Source: Hominifimenecus microfluidus (GTDB lineage Bacteria > Bacillota > Clostridia > Lachnospirales > Lachnospiraceae). From it: a stretch of DNA of 64,000 nt. Shown here piece by piece: positions 53,092 through 62,442 of the stretch; positions within the stretch are counted from its first letter, which is position 1, and every line of letters begins with the position of its first letter. The notes under the pieces were generated by a model. It was not told the DNA's origin and searched no databases. It saw nothing but the letters and a program-made list of their open reading frames with translations. The stretch lies in the NCBI GenBank assembly GCA_020687485.1, contig JAJEQR010000008.1, forward strand, positions 1 to 64,000, in the 5' to 3' direction. The translations under genes were made by a program, and so were the position numbers.

Positions 53092-54272
53092 AGAAGCTTG
53101 GATTTGTCATTCCGTGGTTCGGGGAGAAGATCCCCGGCGGCGCGGAGATGGAACTTCGGGGACTGACGGCGCATATGGCGGCTGCAGGAATCGAGCTGGA
53201 GATCCTGGCCACCTGCGTAAAGGAATTTACCGCCGACTGGAATGTGAACCATTACAAAGAAGGACTCACCGAGGTACAGGGCATCCCGGTGCGCCGTTTC
53301 CCGGTGAGAAAGCGGGATACCGCCGCATTTGACACGGTAAATTATAAGCTGATGAACCGGATACCGCTGACTGCGGAAGAGGAGGAAACTTATGTCCGGG
53401 AGATGGTGAACAGTCCGGCTCTGTATCAGTATATGAAGGAACACCAGGACGAGTATCAGGTCTTCGTATTCATCCCGTATATGTTCGGCACGACGTATTA
53501 TGGCAGCCAGATCTGCCCGGAGAAATCTGTGCTGATCCCCTGCCTGCACGACGAGAGCTACGCATATATGAATGTATTCAAAGAGGCCTACAGCAGGGTG
53601 GCTGGTATGATCTTCCATGCGCAGCCGGAGTCGGATCTGGCACACCGGATCTACGACCTTTCTTCTGTGGACGCGAGAGTTCTCGGCGAGGGCATTGATA
53701 CGGATCTGACCGGCGACGCGGAGCGCTTCCGGCAGAAATATCATATCGCAGAGCCCTTTGTCCTCTACGCAGGACGGAAGGATGCCGGAAAGAATGTGCA
53801 TACGCTGATCCGCTATTTCGCGGAATATAAGAAGAGAAATCCGCAGCCGCTGAAGCTGATTCTGATCGGCGGCGGCGAGATCGAAATCCCGAAGGAAGCG
53901 AAGGAAGATATCCTGGATCTCGGTTTCCTGCCGATTCAGGACAAGTATGATGCATACACGGCGGCGCTTACACTCTGCCAGCCCTCGCTGAACGAGAGCT
54001 TTTCTCTGGTAGTCATGGAAAGCTGGCTGGCGAGACGGCCGGTGCTGGTACACGGAAAATGCGCCGTTACAAGACATTTCGCCACGGTATCCGGCGGTGG
54101 TCTGTATTTCGAGGACTACTTCGAGTGGGAAGGCTGCATGAATTATTATCTGGCGCATCCCGATACGGCAGATCAGATGGGAAGAAACGGCAGAGAATTC
54201 GCCGTGAACAATTTCGCCTGGGATGTCATCGTGGAGAAATACCGGAACTATTTTGAACAGCTGGGAAAATAG
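53088..54272 (+). CDS. Family 4 glycosyltransferase (GT-B)
   Basis: 394 residues. FVIPWFGEKIPGGAEMELR, YAGRKDAGKNVHTLIRYF and QPSLNESFSLVVMESWLAR are the GT4 landmarks. The E-x7-E motif is intact. Paralogue of the preceding gene, with which it is coupled by a four-base overlap. Cytoplasmic. It is followed after 23 bases by membrane-protein genes of lower G+C, which marks the change to extracytoplasmic decoration enzymes. Confidence 0.92.
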   Translation: MKKLGFVIPWFGEKIPGGAEMELRGLTAHMAAAGIELEILATCVKEFTADWNVNHYKEGLTEVQGIPVRRFPVRKRDTAAFDTVNYKLMNRIPLTAEEEETYVREMVNSPALYQYMKEHQDEYQVFVFIPYMFGTTYYGSQICPEKSVLIPCLHDESYAYMNVFKEAYSRVAGMIFHAQPESDLAHRIYDLSSVDARVLGEGIDTDLTGDAERFRQKYHIAEPFVLYAGRKDAGKNVHTLIRYFAEYKKRNPQPLKLILIGGGEIEIPKEAKEDILDLGFLPIQDKYDAYTAALTLCQPSLNESFSLVVMESWLARRPVLVHGKCAVTRHFATVSGGGLYFEDYFEWEGCMNYYLAHPDTADQMGRNGREFAVNNFAWDVIVEKYRNYFEQLGK

Positions 54273-54295
54273 ATAAGTGATAGGGGAATCATAGA

Positions 54296-56749
54296 ATGTT
54301 GGAATTGATATGTGTGCTGGCGGGAATCGTCCTGCTGTTTCTCCTGTTCGCGCAGGCGCGTCCGGATGACGGTATCCGGGCGGCCGTGTTGGCGGCAGCC
54401 GCCTGGTTCGCGCTGTATGCGGTGGTGAGCGTTCTTCTGTTCGCAGCAGATATCTTTACGATTCGTTTGGCAGCAGGAATTACGGATATCGGGCTGGCAG
54501 GAGCCTTTACCGCATGGTCGTGGACGAAAAAGAAGCTTTCTTTCCGGATTTGCTTTCCTTTTCGGAAATATGCCCTCTGCTTCCTGATTCTGGCGGTTGC
54601 TATGCCGTTTGCAGCAGGAAAATTCGGATACTTCGGCATGGGGCAGGACGAAGGAGTATACCAGACGCACGCAATTCAGCTGATGTACGGAGAGAACAGT
54701 CGTCAGCTGGACTTCCCTGAATACACTCAATTAAATATGAAAGAACGGGAGGCCTGTCAGGATGCGGTTGTCAGCCATCTGCTCGGTTTTTATACGGTGG
54801 ATGAGTATGGGACGATTTCCGGTTATGATACGGAAACGATGAGCCGGGCTTCCGGAATCTTTCATGGAATTCCGAATTATGCAGCCATGCTTGCGCTGTC
54901 TGGTCGGATCAGCGGAATCGCACATATGATGGATATTCAGACCGTGTTCTATATTCTTTCGATTCTGCTGTTTTTCATGATCACAGAGAATCTTGGCTGG
55001 AAGCGCCTGACCGGAGGGATCCTTACGGCATTGCTGGCATTTTCCCCTCTCTTGATATGGGTTACAAAATCAGCGCTGACAGAGGGCTTTCAGCTGATGC
55101 TGATTCTGGCATTTCTGTATTTTATGACAGAGAACCGGTCAGGCTCCTGTCTGGGAGCTGCGGCTGCAGTGATTACATTCTCATTCTTTCATGTAGTGTC
55201 TGTGGTATATACGCCATTTTTTGTCCTGATTTTTCTTATCATCAGCTGGAGAAGGCATTCGAAATGCTGGGCTCTGGCAGGAACAGGAGTTCTTGTAGGA
55301 ATCGCAGCGGGAATTCATGTGATGACAGTGGTGAGTCCGCAGTATACGTATATGAATCTTGGTTATTCGCTCTACAAGATCCTTCCGTTCATCAATAATG
55401 AAAATGTGATAACCGTCTTCTGGCTGGCAGCGATTGCCGGTATCCTCTGTTTCCTTCCTGTCTTTTTGGGAAAAGGTCTGCCGGAAAAGCTGGTTCTGTC
55501 GGAGAAGGTCTGGGGCTGGTTTTGGCGTCTGGCAGTGATCGGATGGCTGGCGGCAGAAGGATATCTGCTGGTAAAGCAGCAGAAAAGCACAGACAGCTTT
55601 CTGACAGCTTTTCAGAATCTTCAGGCGGGTGCTTTTGTATATTTCAGCGGAATTTTCACATTGCCGCTCGCAGTCAGCGGAATTCTGGTTCGGCCGCAGA
55701 AGGCTGGAACGCTGTCTGAAAAAGTTCTGCTTGCAGCATTGCTGTATTGTGTGATGTTCTATGCTGCCTTTCTGAAGACAGAAAGCCGGGAATACTACTA
55801 TTACACACGTTATATTGCTCCTTATCTGGGAATCGTGCTTTTGGCTGCCGGTATATATATGGACCGCCTTATCCGGAAGTCCGGTTGGTGGAAGATGGCT
55901 TTTGCTGTGTGTACAGTCGGAGTGATGTTTCTGATGGCTCCTTATCTGAAGGTGCTGGCGATTGGTCAGGATGATACGTATATAGACTGGAATACGCTGG
56001 AAGAGGTGGCAGATGGAATCGAGGCTGAAGATGCTGTTTTGCTGGAATCGGATCAGATGCGTGTCTTTTTCTTCCCTGTGAGGGCAATAACCGGTGCCTC
56101 TGTCTATTGCCGGACAGAAGATCTTTCTGTACTGACAAGAAACCTGAAGAAAGTAACGGAAGGCGATATTTATTATATCAGTGACGAGAAAAATCTTGTA
56201 GAAAAATCAGAGGGCGTCTGTGTGTTCCGCAAGGAATATGAGATTTCGCAGGATGACGGAAGCGATCATGGAGGCTGGATTCCTCTGCCCGGAAGCTTTA
56301 CGAGCTCTCAGGCGCAGATCAGTGTATATCGTTGTACCGGCGAATCCAGGCTGGAATATAATATGGCAGATTCGTTGCTGGCTTTGAATGGATTCGGAGA
56401 TTTGGAAGGAGAGTTTCGCTGGATTCGTGCTCAGGAAGCGTCAGTTTCCTGCCGGGTAGAGCCGGGGCATTATTATCTGCAGATTTTCTGTGCATCGGTT
56501 CCTCCGGATTTTGTGATGAAGAATCCTCAGTACTATGTGGAGGTGTATATTAATCATGAGCTTGTGGGAAGTGCGCTTCCGGGAACAGATCAGATCCTGC
56601 AGATTGAACTGCAGCCGTGGCAGATTCCAGAAGGTGAGTTTACTCTGAGCATTCGTTCGCCTCTCTGGCCAGCGGCATTTATCGCGGAAGGAGACAGCCG
56701 CATGCTCGGCCTTGCAGTAAGCCGGATTATTTTTATGGAGAAGGTATGA
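54296..56749 (+). CDS. GT-C-like multi-membrane glycosyltransferase
   Basis: 817 residues. About 12 or 13 membrane helices up to residue 560. The first large outer loop contains GMGQDEGVYQTHAIQLM, an acidic pair at the place used by ArnT/PMT-type GT-C enzymes. The C-terminal 230 residues are soluble and beta-rich, probably outside. It should transfer a sugar from a polyprenyl-phosphate donor, such as those made by the GtrB-like enzymes of the operon. Lower in G+C than the preceding GT4 genes. It overlaps the next gene by four bases. Confidence 0.8.
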   Translation: MLELICVLAGIVLLFLLFAQARPDDGIRAAVLAAAAWFALYAVVSVLLFAADIFTIRLAAGITDIGLAGAFTAWSWTKKKLSFRICFPFRKYALCFLILAVAMPFAAGKFGYFGMGQDEGVYQTHAIQLMYGENSRQLDFPEYTQLNMKEREACQDAVVSHLLGFYTVDEYGTISGYDTETMSRASGIFHGIPNYAAMLALSGRISGIAHMMDIQTVFYILSILLFFMITENLGWKRLTGGILTALLAFSPLLIWVTKSALTEGFQLMLILAFLYFMTENRSGSCLGAAAAVITFSFFHVVSVVYTPFFVLIFLIISWRRHSKCWALAGTGVLVGIAAGIHVMTVVSPQYTYMNLGYSLYKILPFINNENVITVFWLAAIAGILCFLPVFLGKGLPEKLVLSEKVWGWFWRLAVIGWLAAEGYLLVKQQKSTDSFLTAFQNLQAGAFVYFSGIFTLPLAVSGILVRPQKAGTLSEKVLLAALLYCVMFYAAFLKTESREYYYYTRYIAPYLGIVLLAAGIYMDRLIRKSGWWKMAFAVCTVGVMFLMAPYLKVLAIGQDDTYIDWNTLEEVADGIEAEDAVLLESDQMRVFFFPVRAITGASVYCRTEDLSVLTRNLKKVTEGDIYYISDEKNLVEKSEGVCVFRKEYEISQDDGSDHGGWIPLPGSFTSSQAQISVYRCTGESRLEYNMADSLLALNGFGDLEGEFRWIRAQEASVSCRVEPGHYYLQIFCASVPPDFVMKNPQYYVEVYINHELVGSALPGTDQILQIELQPWQIPEGEFTLSIRSPLWPAAFIAEGDSRMLGLAVSRIIFMEKV

Positions 56750-57918
56750 GTGAACGTATAGAAAAATATTTTGAAAATCCGCAGACCCATGTTCGCAGAA
56801 TCGTTTTATTTGCGATCGTGTCGGTGTTTCTTTCCCGTGGAATCATATTTCTGATGTATGAAATTTATGCCTCTGTATATAGCGAGAGTGCAGGAACCTG
56901 GCTTCAGGAGCTGAACACCTGGGATACCGGCTGGTACCGCACTATTATAAACAAAGGATATTATGAGGCTGCAGAAGCCGGAAAGAGTCAGGCAAACTGG
57001 GCGTTCTTCCCTCTGCTTCCTCTGATTGTGCGGGGCATTCATCAGCTTACCGGCCTGGAAGCAACACTGATTGCAACAATCATGAATACGATTCTGCTGA
57101 TTGGTATTGTAATGATTGCCTTCGCTTATATCTATGAGACCAGAAAATCTGCTGTGCAGGCTTTCTGCGTGGGATTGATTTTTACCTTCGGTGCGTATAG
57201 TTTTTATTTCTCTATTTTGTACAGTGAATCACTGTATCTGATTCTTTTGTTAATTACTCTTTTCGCCCTGGAGAGAAGGGAATATCTGCTCATGGGGCTT
57301 GCCGGTGCTTTTTTAAGTGCAACGCGAAATACAGGAATTATGGTAGTGTTTGCCGTTGGTGTGAAAGTAATCATGAATTATATTGAAGATCAAAAAGAAA
57401 GAAAAAAGAGTCTGCCGGACTTCTTGAAATATGTCTTTGGAGACTGGAAGCTGGTGTTGGGAGTCTGTATGATACCGGCTGGTCTATTTGCCTTTATGGC
57501 ATATCTGGGAATGCGAATGGGGGATCCTCTGTCGTTTCTACATGTACAGACTGCCTGGGGCGGTCAGACCGGAAATCCGTTTGTTGTTCTCGGCAGAGCT
57601 TTGATGAAGGGAGATTTCGGAGATCTTTATCTGGCTGTCTGGGCGCTGGCCGGATTAGGAATTACGGTTTTCCTTATTTGGAAAAAACATCTTCATGAAG
57701 CGGTTCTGGCGTTGATTCTTCTGCTGATTCCGATGTCTGTTCGTCTGCAGTCGATGCCGCGCTATTTTATCGGAAGCGGTATATTCGTCTGGGGAGCAGC
57801 AGAGCTTTTCTACGCAAAGAAGATTCGCTTTCTTATGCCGGTGCTTGTGGCAGGGCTGGCAATTATGGAATTCTGGTGTCTGTGGCAATGGTTCGCAAAT
57901 AATAGTTTAATGGTGTGA
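56746..57918 (+). CDS. PIG-V-like mannosyltransferase, first copy
   Basis: 390 residues with about nine membrane helices. The first outer loop, NTWDTGWYRTIINKGYYE, followed by NWAFFPLLPLIVR, is the signature of bacterial relatives of the PIG-V family (GT76), mannosyltransferases using a lipid-linked donor. The ATG overlaps the preceding stop. A second copy lies at 58519, separated by a small anchored protein. Donor and acceptor are inferred only. Confidence 0.85.
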   Translation: MSERIEKYFENPQTHVRRIVLFAIVSVFLSRGIIFLMYEIYASVYSESAGTWLQELNTWDTGWYRTIINKGYYEAAEAGKSQANWAFFPLLPLIVRGIHQLTGLEATLIATIMNTILLIGIVMIAFAYIYETRKSAVQAFCVGLIFTFGAYSFYFSILYSESLYLILLLITLFALERREYLLMGLAGAFLSATRNTGIMVVFAVGVKVIMNYIEDQKERKKSLPDFLKYVFGDWKLVLGVCMIPAGLFAFMAYLGMRMGDPLSFLHVQTAWGGQTGNPFVVLGRALMKGDFGDLYLAVWALAGLGITVFLIWKKHLHEAVLALILLLIPMSVRLQSMPRYFIGSGIFVWGAAELFYAKKIRFLMPVLVAGLAIMEFWCLWQWFANNSLMV

Positions 57919-57922
57919 AAAT

Positions 57923-58522
57923 ATGAAAAAGAAAACAATAATAAAAGCAGCGGCATATATAATCAGTGTACTTCTTGTCCTGAGCTATCTCTATATCCTG
58001 TGGCAGGGAATGCATCCGGAGAATATTTCCAAAGAATACCGGATGTATTATATCGAGCATACGCTGAAGGACTGGCCGGGAAACGGCGGGCTGCACTATA
58101 CGTATGGCACGATCGAGTATTTTGATATGGAGCAGGAACCGCAGATAAAACGTTCTGTCGGCGGATGGGCAGAGCCGGATGAAGAGGAGCCGGGACGCTG
58201 GACGGTCGGCGAAAATGCTGGTCTTTTATACGATATCGATGATTCGAACGGGCCGGTAATAGTTGCTTTTACAACAACAAAAGTAATGCCTGGTGTAAGC
58301 GTGGAGTTTACTGCGAACGGTGAAGTGCTCGGAAGCTTCGAACCGGAGGCTGACTCAGAGTATTCCTTTGAGATTCAGTCTCTTTCTGCCGGAGAATTGC
58401 TGCTGGAGTTTCATATTACGAATCCGGTAAGCCCGAAAGAACTCGGATTATCACAGAATGACAGTAAATACGGAGTACAGCTGAAAAGTCTTGTGATCCG
58501 GCAGGAGGGAGGCAGTGTATGA
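57923..58522 (+). CDS. Small membrane-anchored beta-rich protein
   Basis: 199 residues. A basic start and one membrane helix (about 8-27) are followed by an outer domain of about 165 residues. GWAEPDEEEPGRWTVGENAG near 73-92 is like a sugar-binding beta-sandwich module often attached to GT-C proteins. Here it is a separate gene wedged between two PIG-V-like genes, overlapping the second by four bases. It may present the acceptor to these enzymes. No firm family assignment. Confidence 0.7.
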   Translation: MKKKTIIKAAAYIISVLLVLSYLYILWQGMHPENISKEYRMYYIEHTLKDWPGNGGLHYTYGTIEYFDMEQEPQIKRSVGGWAEPDEEEPGRWTVGENAGLLYDIDDSNGPVIVAFTTTKVMPGVSVEFTANGEVLGSFEPEADSEYSFEIQSLSAGELLLEFHITNPVSPKELGLSQNDSKYGVQLKSLVIRQEGGSV

Positions 58523-59688
58523 ACAGCAGAATCGAGAACTATTTTGCAGATCCGAAGACAAGAAACCGGAGGATTCTCCTCTTTGCCGTGATTACGGTTC
58601 TTCTCTCGCGTGCTCTGATTGCACTGGTACATGTATGGTATGTCTCAAAATATGGCGGAACCGGCTGGTGGGTGACGGACCTTAATGCGTGGGATTCTGC
58701 CTGGTATCGTTCGATTGTAATGGAAGGCTATGCGCTGGAGCCGTCTCCGGGAAGATCCGAGGTGAACTGGGCTTTCTTTCCACTGCTTCCGATGATTGTA
58801 CGCGGACTGTATCAGTTAACTGGGATGGAGCCGTATATAATAGCGATGCTTGTGGACACACTTTTTCTGATGGGAATTGTGATTGTTGGTTTTGTGTATA
58901 TCAGTGAAACCAGACATTCCTATACACAGGCAGCGGCCACAGGTATTATATTTACGTTCGGCGCGTACAGCTTTTATTTTTCTATTATGTATACAGAAGC
59001 GTTGTATTTGCTTCTTCTGTTGATTACGCTTTATGCTTTGGAAAAGAAAGAATATCTGATCATGGGAATGGCAGGCGCTTTCCTAAGTGCGACGCGAAAT
59101 ACCGGGATTATGGTGGTCTTTGCTGTTGGCGTAAAAGTTATTATGAATTATATAGAAGAAGCAGATAATGAAAAGAAAAGCTTTGCCGGTTTTCTGAAGT
59201 ATGCGTTTGGAGACTGGAAGCTGGTATTGGGAATTTGCCTGATTCCTGCCGGTTTGTTTGCCTTTATGGCATATCTTGGATGGAAGATGGGAGATCCGCT
59301 GGCATTTGTCCATGTACAGGTAGCCTGGGGCGGAGAGATGGGCAATCCTCTTCGGGTGCTTTATGGAGGACTGAGATCCGGAAATATCCGGCTGTTCTAT
59401 CTGGGAGTCTGGGGAATCGCCGGGGGCTTTGTGATTCTTGTTCTTTTGATGAAAAGGCGTTTTCATGAGGCGATGCTTGCCATGATCCTCCTTTTGATTC
59501 CCATGTCGGTTCGTTTGCAGTCCATGCCGCGCTATTTTATCGGAAGCGGTGTTTTTGTGTGGGGCGGTGTGGAGTTCCTTTCCTCGAAAAAACTTCGTTT
59601 TCTGCTTCCTGTTTTTATTGTTGCTCTTGCATTGATGGAATTTCTGTGTATCTGGATGTGGTTTGCAAGAAAACAGATTATGGTATAG
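58519..59688 (+). CDS. PIG-V-like mannosyltransferase, second copy
   Basis: 389 residues, close paralogue of the protein at 56746. NAWDSAWYRSIVMEGY and NWAFFPLLPMIVR are the same signature; MSVRLQSMPRYFIGSGVFVW near the end is almost unchanged. Long stretches such as GAFLSATRNTGIMVVFAVG are identical between copies, while the first outer loops differ. It is the last gene of the operon and is followed by a long hairpin. Confidence 0.85.
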   Translation: MNSRIENYFADPKTRNRRILLFAVITVLLSRALIALVHVWYVSKYGGTGWWVTDLNAWDSAWYRSIVMEGYALEPSPGRSEVNWAFFPLLPMIVRGLYQLTGMEPYIIAMLVDTLFLMGIVIVGFVYISETRHSYTQAAATGIIFTFGAYSFYFSIMYTEALYLLLLLITLYALEKKEYLIMGMAGAFLSATRNTGIMVVFAVGVKVIMNYIEEADNEKKSFAGFLKYAFGDWKLVLGICLIPAGLFAFMAYLGWKMGDPLAFVHVQVAWGGEMGNPLRVLYGGLRSGNIRLFYLGVWGIAGGFVILVLLMKRRFHEAMLAMILLLIPMSVRLQSMPRYFIGSGVFVWGGVEFLSSKKLRFLLPVFIVALALMEFLCIWMWFARKQIMV

Positions 59689-59723
59689 ACGTTGACAGAC
59701 AATCGGCTAATTGGGCGTTAAAG

Positions 59724-59775
59724 AAAGACTGATATACTGTGGCTTTTATGATGTAGCCTCAGCATATCAGTCTTT
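59724..59775. terminator. Hairpin between convergent genes
   Basis: AAAGACTGATAT (59724-59735) pairs perfectly with ATATCAGTCTTT (59764-59775); CTG/CAG and GGCT/AGCC pairs extend the stem inward. Only short T runs follow on either side, but its position between two convergent genes supports a bidirectional terminator. Confidence 0.65.
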
Positions 59776-59862
59776 GCACGTCAACTATTGAAAGCGCCGC
59801 ATACCGAACTATACATACGGTACTGTGAGAGGACGGCGGCTAATCACCGTCTACTGCTTGAT

Positions 59863-62046
59863 TTAGTGGCATCCTTTCTGCCGGCACTTGTAATACATAT
59901 TCGGATCGGTCGGATCCCAGGTGTGGCTGGAAGACAGCTTGTACGCACTGGGCTTGCCATAACGTCCGATATCACCATCCTCCACAATCTGAACTGTAGT
60001 TCCCAGAGAACAGTTATCATAGATCCACTTTGCGTCACCTGCTGTCAGACGAATGCATCCATGAGAAGCAGTAACACCAAGCTTGTTGTAAGCGCTTACG
60101 CTCAGGGTGCTGGCATTGCCGTTCTCACTGTAGAATACAGAGTGGAAAAGCACGCCGTTTACAATACGGGTACACCACTGTCCCCAGCAAGGCCCCATCA
60201 GCTCATGCCAGCGATACTGATTTTGTGTTCTGAATGTACCAAGCGGTGTATTACTACCACCAGTAGAGCATACAAAGTTTACTACCGGAATGATATAACC
60301 GTTGCTGCCATCCTTGGCATATACCTGAACAACATTCTTATCACGAATAATCCGGATGAAATAAGAGCTCTGCTTACCAAGTACGTTACGAAGGTCGGTG
60401 CGAAGTACGCCGTTGTCGCCGAAGTAGTACTTATAGCCGTCTACATAACCCCAACCGGTCTGCTTCTCATTCCCGTTATTCGGATTGAAATAATACTGAT
60501 TGCCGCTGATGGTCTGCCATCCGCTTAACTTCTTGCCATTCTTATAATAATACAGACCGTTGTTCCAACCGTCCACTGCATATACAATACCAAGGCGGTT
60601 GCACTGATCGATAAACTCCTGAGAATCTGCCAGCATTGTGCATACGGCACGGCGGCTGGTTCCGGAATTCAGAAGGCTGATCCAGTTGTTCAGTCCGGGG
60701 GCATCTACCGAACGACCAAGCATAGCAAGATATACATCGCTGACAAATTCGCTGTTGCTACGTCCGCGATTTGCATACTCATCGCAGGTGAAGAATCCAA
60801 GCGTTAGATCTGTACCGCTGATCGACTTGCTTATCAGGCGACCGGTCCAGTCATTCAGATCTCTTGCCAAAGGCTTGCGTCCCAGCGCATAGGTGTAATA
60901 GCGCATAACCAGAGCTGTGAGATCCTGATTCTGATCTCTGTTCTCTGTGGACCGAATCACTTCAGGAGCTGCTTCAATGCCGTAGGAAGCACAAAGCTTC
61001 AGATATTCCTGAGAACCTGCAAAACCACTTACCACGTGCTGACGGGAAAGTCCGCTGTCCAGAACCTTCTGCCATGCCTGCTTTCCGCTGGTATCCGCAC
61101 CGCGGTCGAAGAAGACATTGTAGAGAATATCCAGGAACTCACTGTCGCTGACATTCTTCTTAATAAATTCATCTGAATTCAGAAAGCCCCAGGCACACTC
61201 ACTGCCCTTGATGGTCTTATTCAGAAGGCCGGTTACCCAGTTGGTCAGACCATTCGGGTCATAGGAACGTCCCAGAACTTCACGATAGAGACGAACCACG
61301 AAGGATGTTACTGCGGGCTGTCTGTCGCGTACGTCGTCGGACTGATAATCTCCGCGGTCAACACCGTACGAGTTACAAATACCGGTGAATTCCTTAGAAC
61401 CGATAAAACCTGCAAATATGTACTTTCTGGTTACACCATCCTGCATCAGCTTTATCCAGGAAGCCTTACCGGAAGCATCCGGCTCTCTTCCCAACATAAC
61501 GCGGTACAGCATGGTTACATACTCATCATTGCTGGTGTTCTTTTTCTGATACTCCGGGCTGAACACAAAGCCAAAGGCAACACCGGCACCGCTGTCTCTA
61601 TGGTTTTGCAATACATCAATCCAGCTCTGCAGACCATTTGCGTCCGGTGTGCGATCCAGGCAGATCTGATACAGACGGGTTACAAAACCTGCCAGATCAT
61701 TTGCCTCCGTAGAAGCTGCCTCCGCCTCGATCGTCTCTGACGCTGATGTCTCCGGAATCGAAGTGCTTTCTGCTGTACTTTCTGCAGTAACTTCCGTCTC
61801 TGCAGCCTCTGTTTCAGTAACTTCTGCAGGAACTGCCTCCGTGAATTCACTTTCCGAAGCCTGCGATTCTGTTTCATCCAGCGCAGTTTCTGCAAAGGCT
61901 TCCGGCAGCGAATCGCTGCTTTCTTCCACTACGGTCACTTGTGCAGATGCCAGTCCGGAAGTCTCTGTCGGTGTTGCTGACACGAATGTAGATGCCAGTA
62001 CAGTCGAAACACAGAGACCCAGTGCCATTATTCTTTTTAACTTCAA
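59863..62046 (-). CDS. Secreted L,D-transpeptidase (YkuD) with DUF4214 and wall-binding repeats
   Basis: 727 residues from a TTG at 62046 with GGGAGG upstream on its strand. A signal peptide (about 1-25) and a Ser/Thr/Glu-rich linker (26-115) precede six DUF4214 units (about 116-480, for example LYQICLDRTPDANGLQSWI and MLGREPDASGKASWI). Two choline-binding-like repeats follow (GWQTISGNQYYF, GWGYVDGYKYYF), then the YkuD domain with SHGCIRL (661-667; catalytic Cys664). The enzyme would make 3-3 crosslinks in peptidoglycan or attach proteins to it. The six DUF4214 units probably bind wall or surface glycan. It is divergent from the small toxin-like gene at 62280. Confidence 0.93.
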   Translation of the reverse strand: MKLKRIMALGLCVSTVLASTFVSATPTETSGLASAQVTVVEESSDSLPEAFAETALDETESQASESEFTEAVPAEVTETEAAETEVTAESTAESTSIPETSASETIEAEAASTEANDLAGFVTRLYQICLDRTPDANGLQSWIDVLQNHRDSGAGVAFGFVFSPEYQKKNTSNDEYVTMLYRVMLGREPDASGKASWIKLMQDGVTRKYIFAGFIGSKEFTGICNSYGVDRGDYQSDDVRDRQPAVTSFVVRLYREVLGRSYDPNGLTNWVTGLLNKTIKGSECAWGFLNSDEFIKKNVSDSEFLDILYNVFFDRGADTSGKQAWQKVLDSGLSRQHVVSGFAGSQEYLKLCASYGIEAAPEVIRSTENRDQNQDLTALVMRYYTYALGRKPLARDLNDWTGRLISKSISGTDLTLGFFTCDEYANRGRSNSEFVSDVYLAMLGRSVDAPGLNNWISLLNSGTSRRAVCTMLADSQEFIDQCNRLGIVYAVDGWNNGLYYYKNGKKLSGWQTISGNQYYFNPNNGNEKQTGWGYVDGYKYYFGDNGVLRTDLRNVLGKQSSYFIRIIRDKNVVQVYAKDGSNGYIIPVVNFVCSTGGSNTPLGTFRTQNQYRWHELMGPCWGQWCTRIVNGVLFHSVFYSENGNASTLSVSAYNKLGVTASHGCIRLTAGDAKWIYDNCSLGTTVQIVEDGDIGRYGKPSAYKLSSSHTWDPTDPNMYYKCRQKGCH

Positions 62047-62078
62047 AGCAATACTACCTCCCTTAAAACTATGCTCTT

Positions 62079-62108
62079 ATTATACTCCCGCCTATATGGT
62101 AATTACAA
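62079..62108 (-). promoter_or_regulatory. Promoter of the L,D-transpeptidase gene
   Basis: On the minus strand TTGTAA (62108-62103), 18 bases, and a perfect TATAAT (62084-62079), about 35 bases before the start. Confidence 0.65.
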
Positions 62109-62201
62109 GTGAATTCTTCCTTAATTTTCCGTATCATACTTGTATCAATCATTACGTGGATGTTGCAGTTTTTATATATTTTGTTGGAAAAGAAAAAGTA
62201 G

Positions 62202-62230
62202 TGGAAACCAGAACGTATGTATGGTAGAAT
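62202..62230 (+). promoter_or_regulatory. Promoter of the Fst-like toxin gene
   Basis: TGGAAA (62202-62207), 17 bases, TAGAAT (62225-62230) with TG one base upstream (extended -10). Expected start of transcription near 62237, giving a leader of about 43 bases. Confidence 0.55.
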
Positions 62231-62279
62231 CATCGTGTTGTCACGTCCAATCCGGCAACGGAGAGGAGGTGTGTATGCT

Positions 62280-62378
62280 GTGTTGGATTTTATTACGTCC
62301 TTAGTGATTGCCATTGTGGGTGGTGTAGCTTGTCACTATATCATCAAATGGTTAGATGGCAAAGGCGATGACAATTAG
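62280..62378 (+). CDS. Fst-like hydrophobic peptide, candidate type I toxin
   Basis: 32 residues from a GTG at 62280, ten bases after AGGAGG (62264-62269); an in-frame GTG at 62271 is too close to that signal, and the ATG at 62275 is in a frame that stops at once. The peptide reads LDFITSLVIAIVGGV, then CHYIIKWLDGKGDDN: a single membrane helix followed by a charged tail. Length, the SLVIA stretch and the tail W-L-D with acidic end resemble Fst of the par locus. Fst-type toxins disturb the membrane and chromosome when their antisense RNA is lost. The surrounding promoter, repeats and terminator fit the same system. Confidence 0.65.
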   Translation: MLDFITSLVIAIVGGVACHYIIKWLDGKGDDN

Positions 62379-62409
62379 CCTCGGCCTGATCCTGCCGCAA
62401 TAGGATAAG

Positions 62410-62442
62410 AAAACCCCTCGGAGAGTCAGTCCGAGGGGTTTT
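62410..62442. terminator. Shared bidirectional terminator
   Basis: AAAACCCCTCGGA (62410-62422) and TCCGAGGGGTTTT (62430-62442): a perfect 13-bp stem with a 7-base loop, A-tract on one side and T-tract on the other, so it works in both directions. It would end the toxin mRNA from the left and the antisense RNA from the right. Confidence 0.9.

Noticed and set aside
62201..62380. The small peptide region as plain intergenic DNA
   Set aside because: Rejected because promoter, AGGAGG, a full hydrophobic frame, terminator and convergent promoter occur in the right order and spacing.
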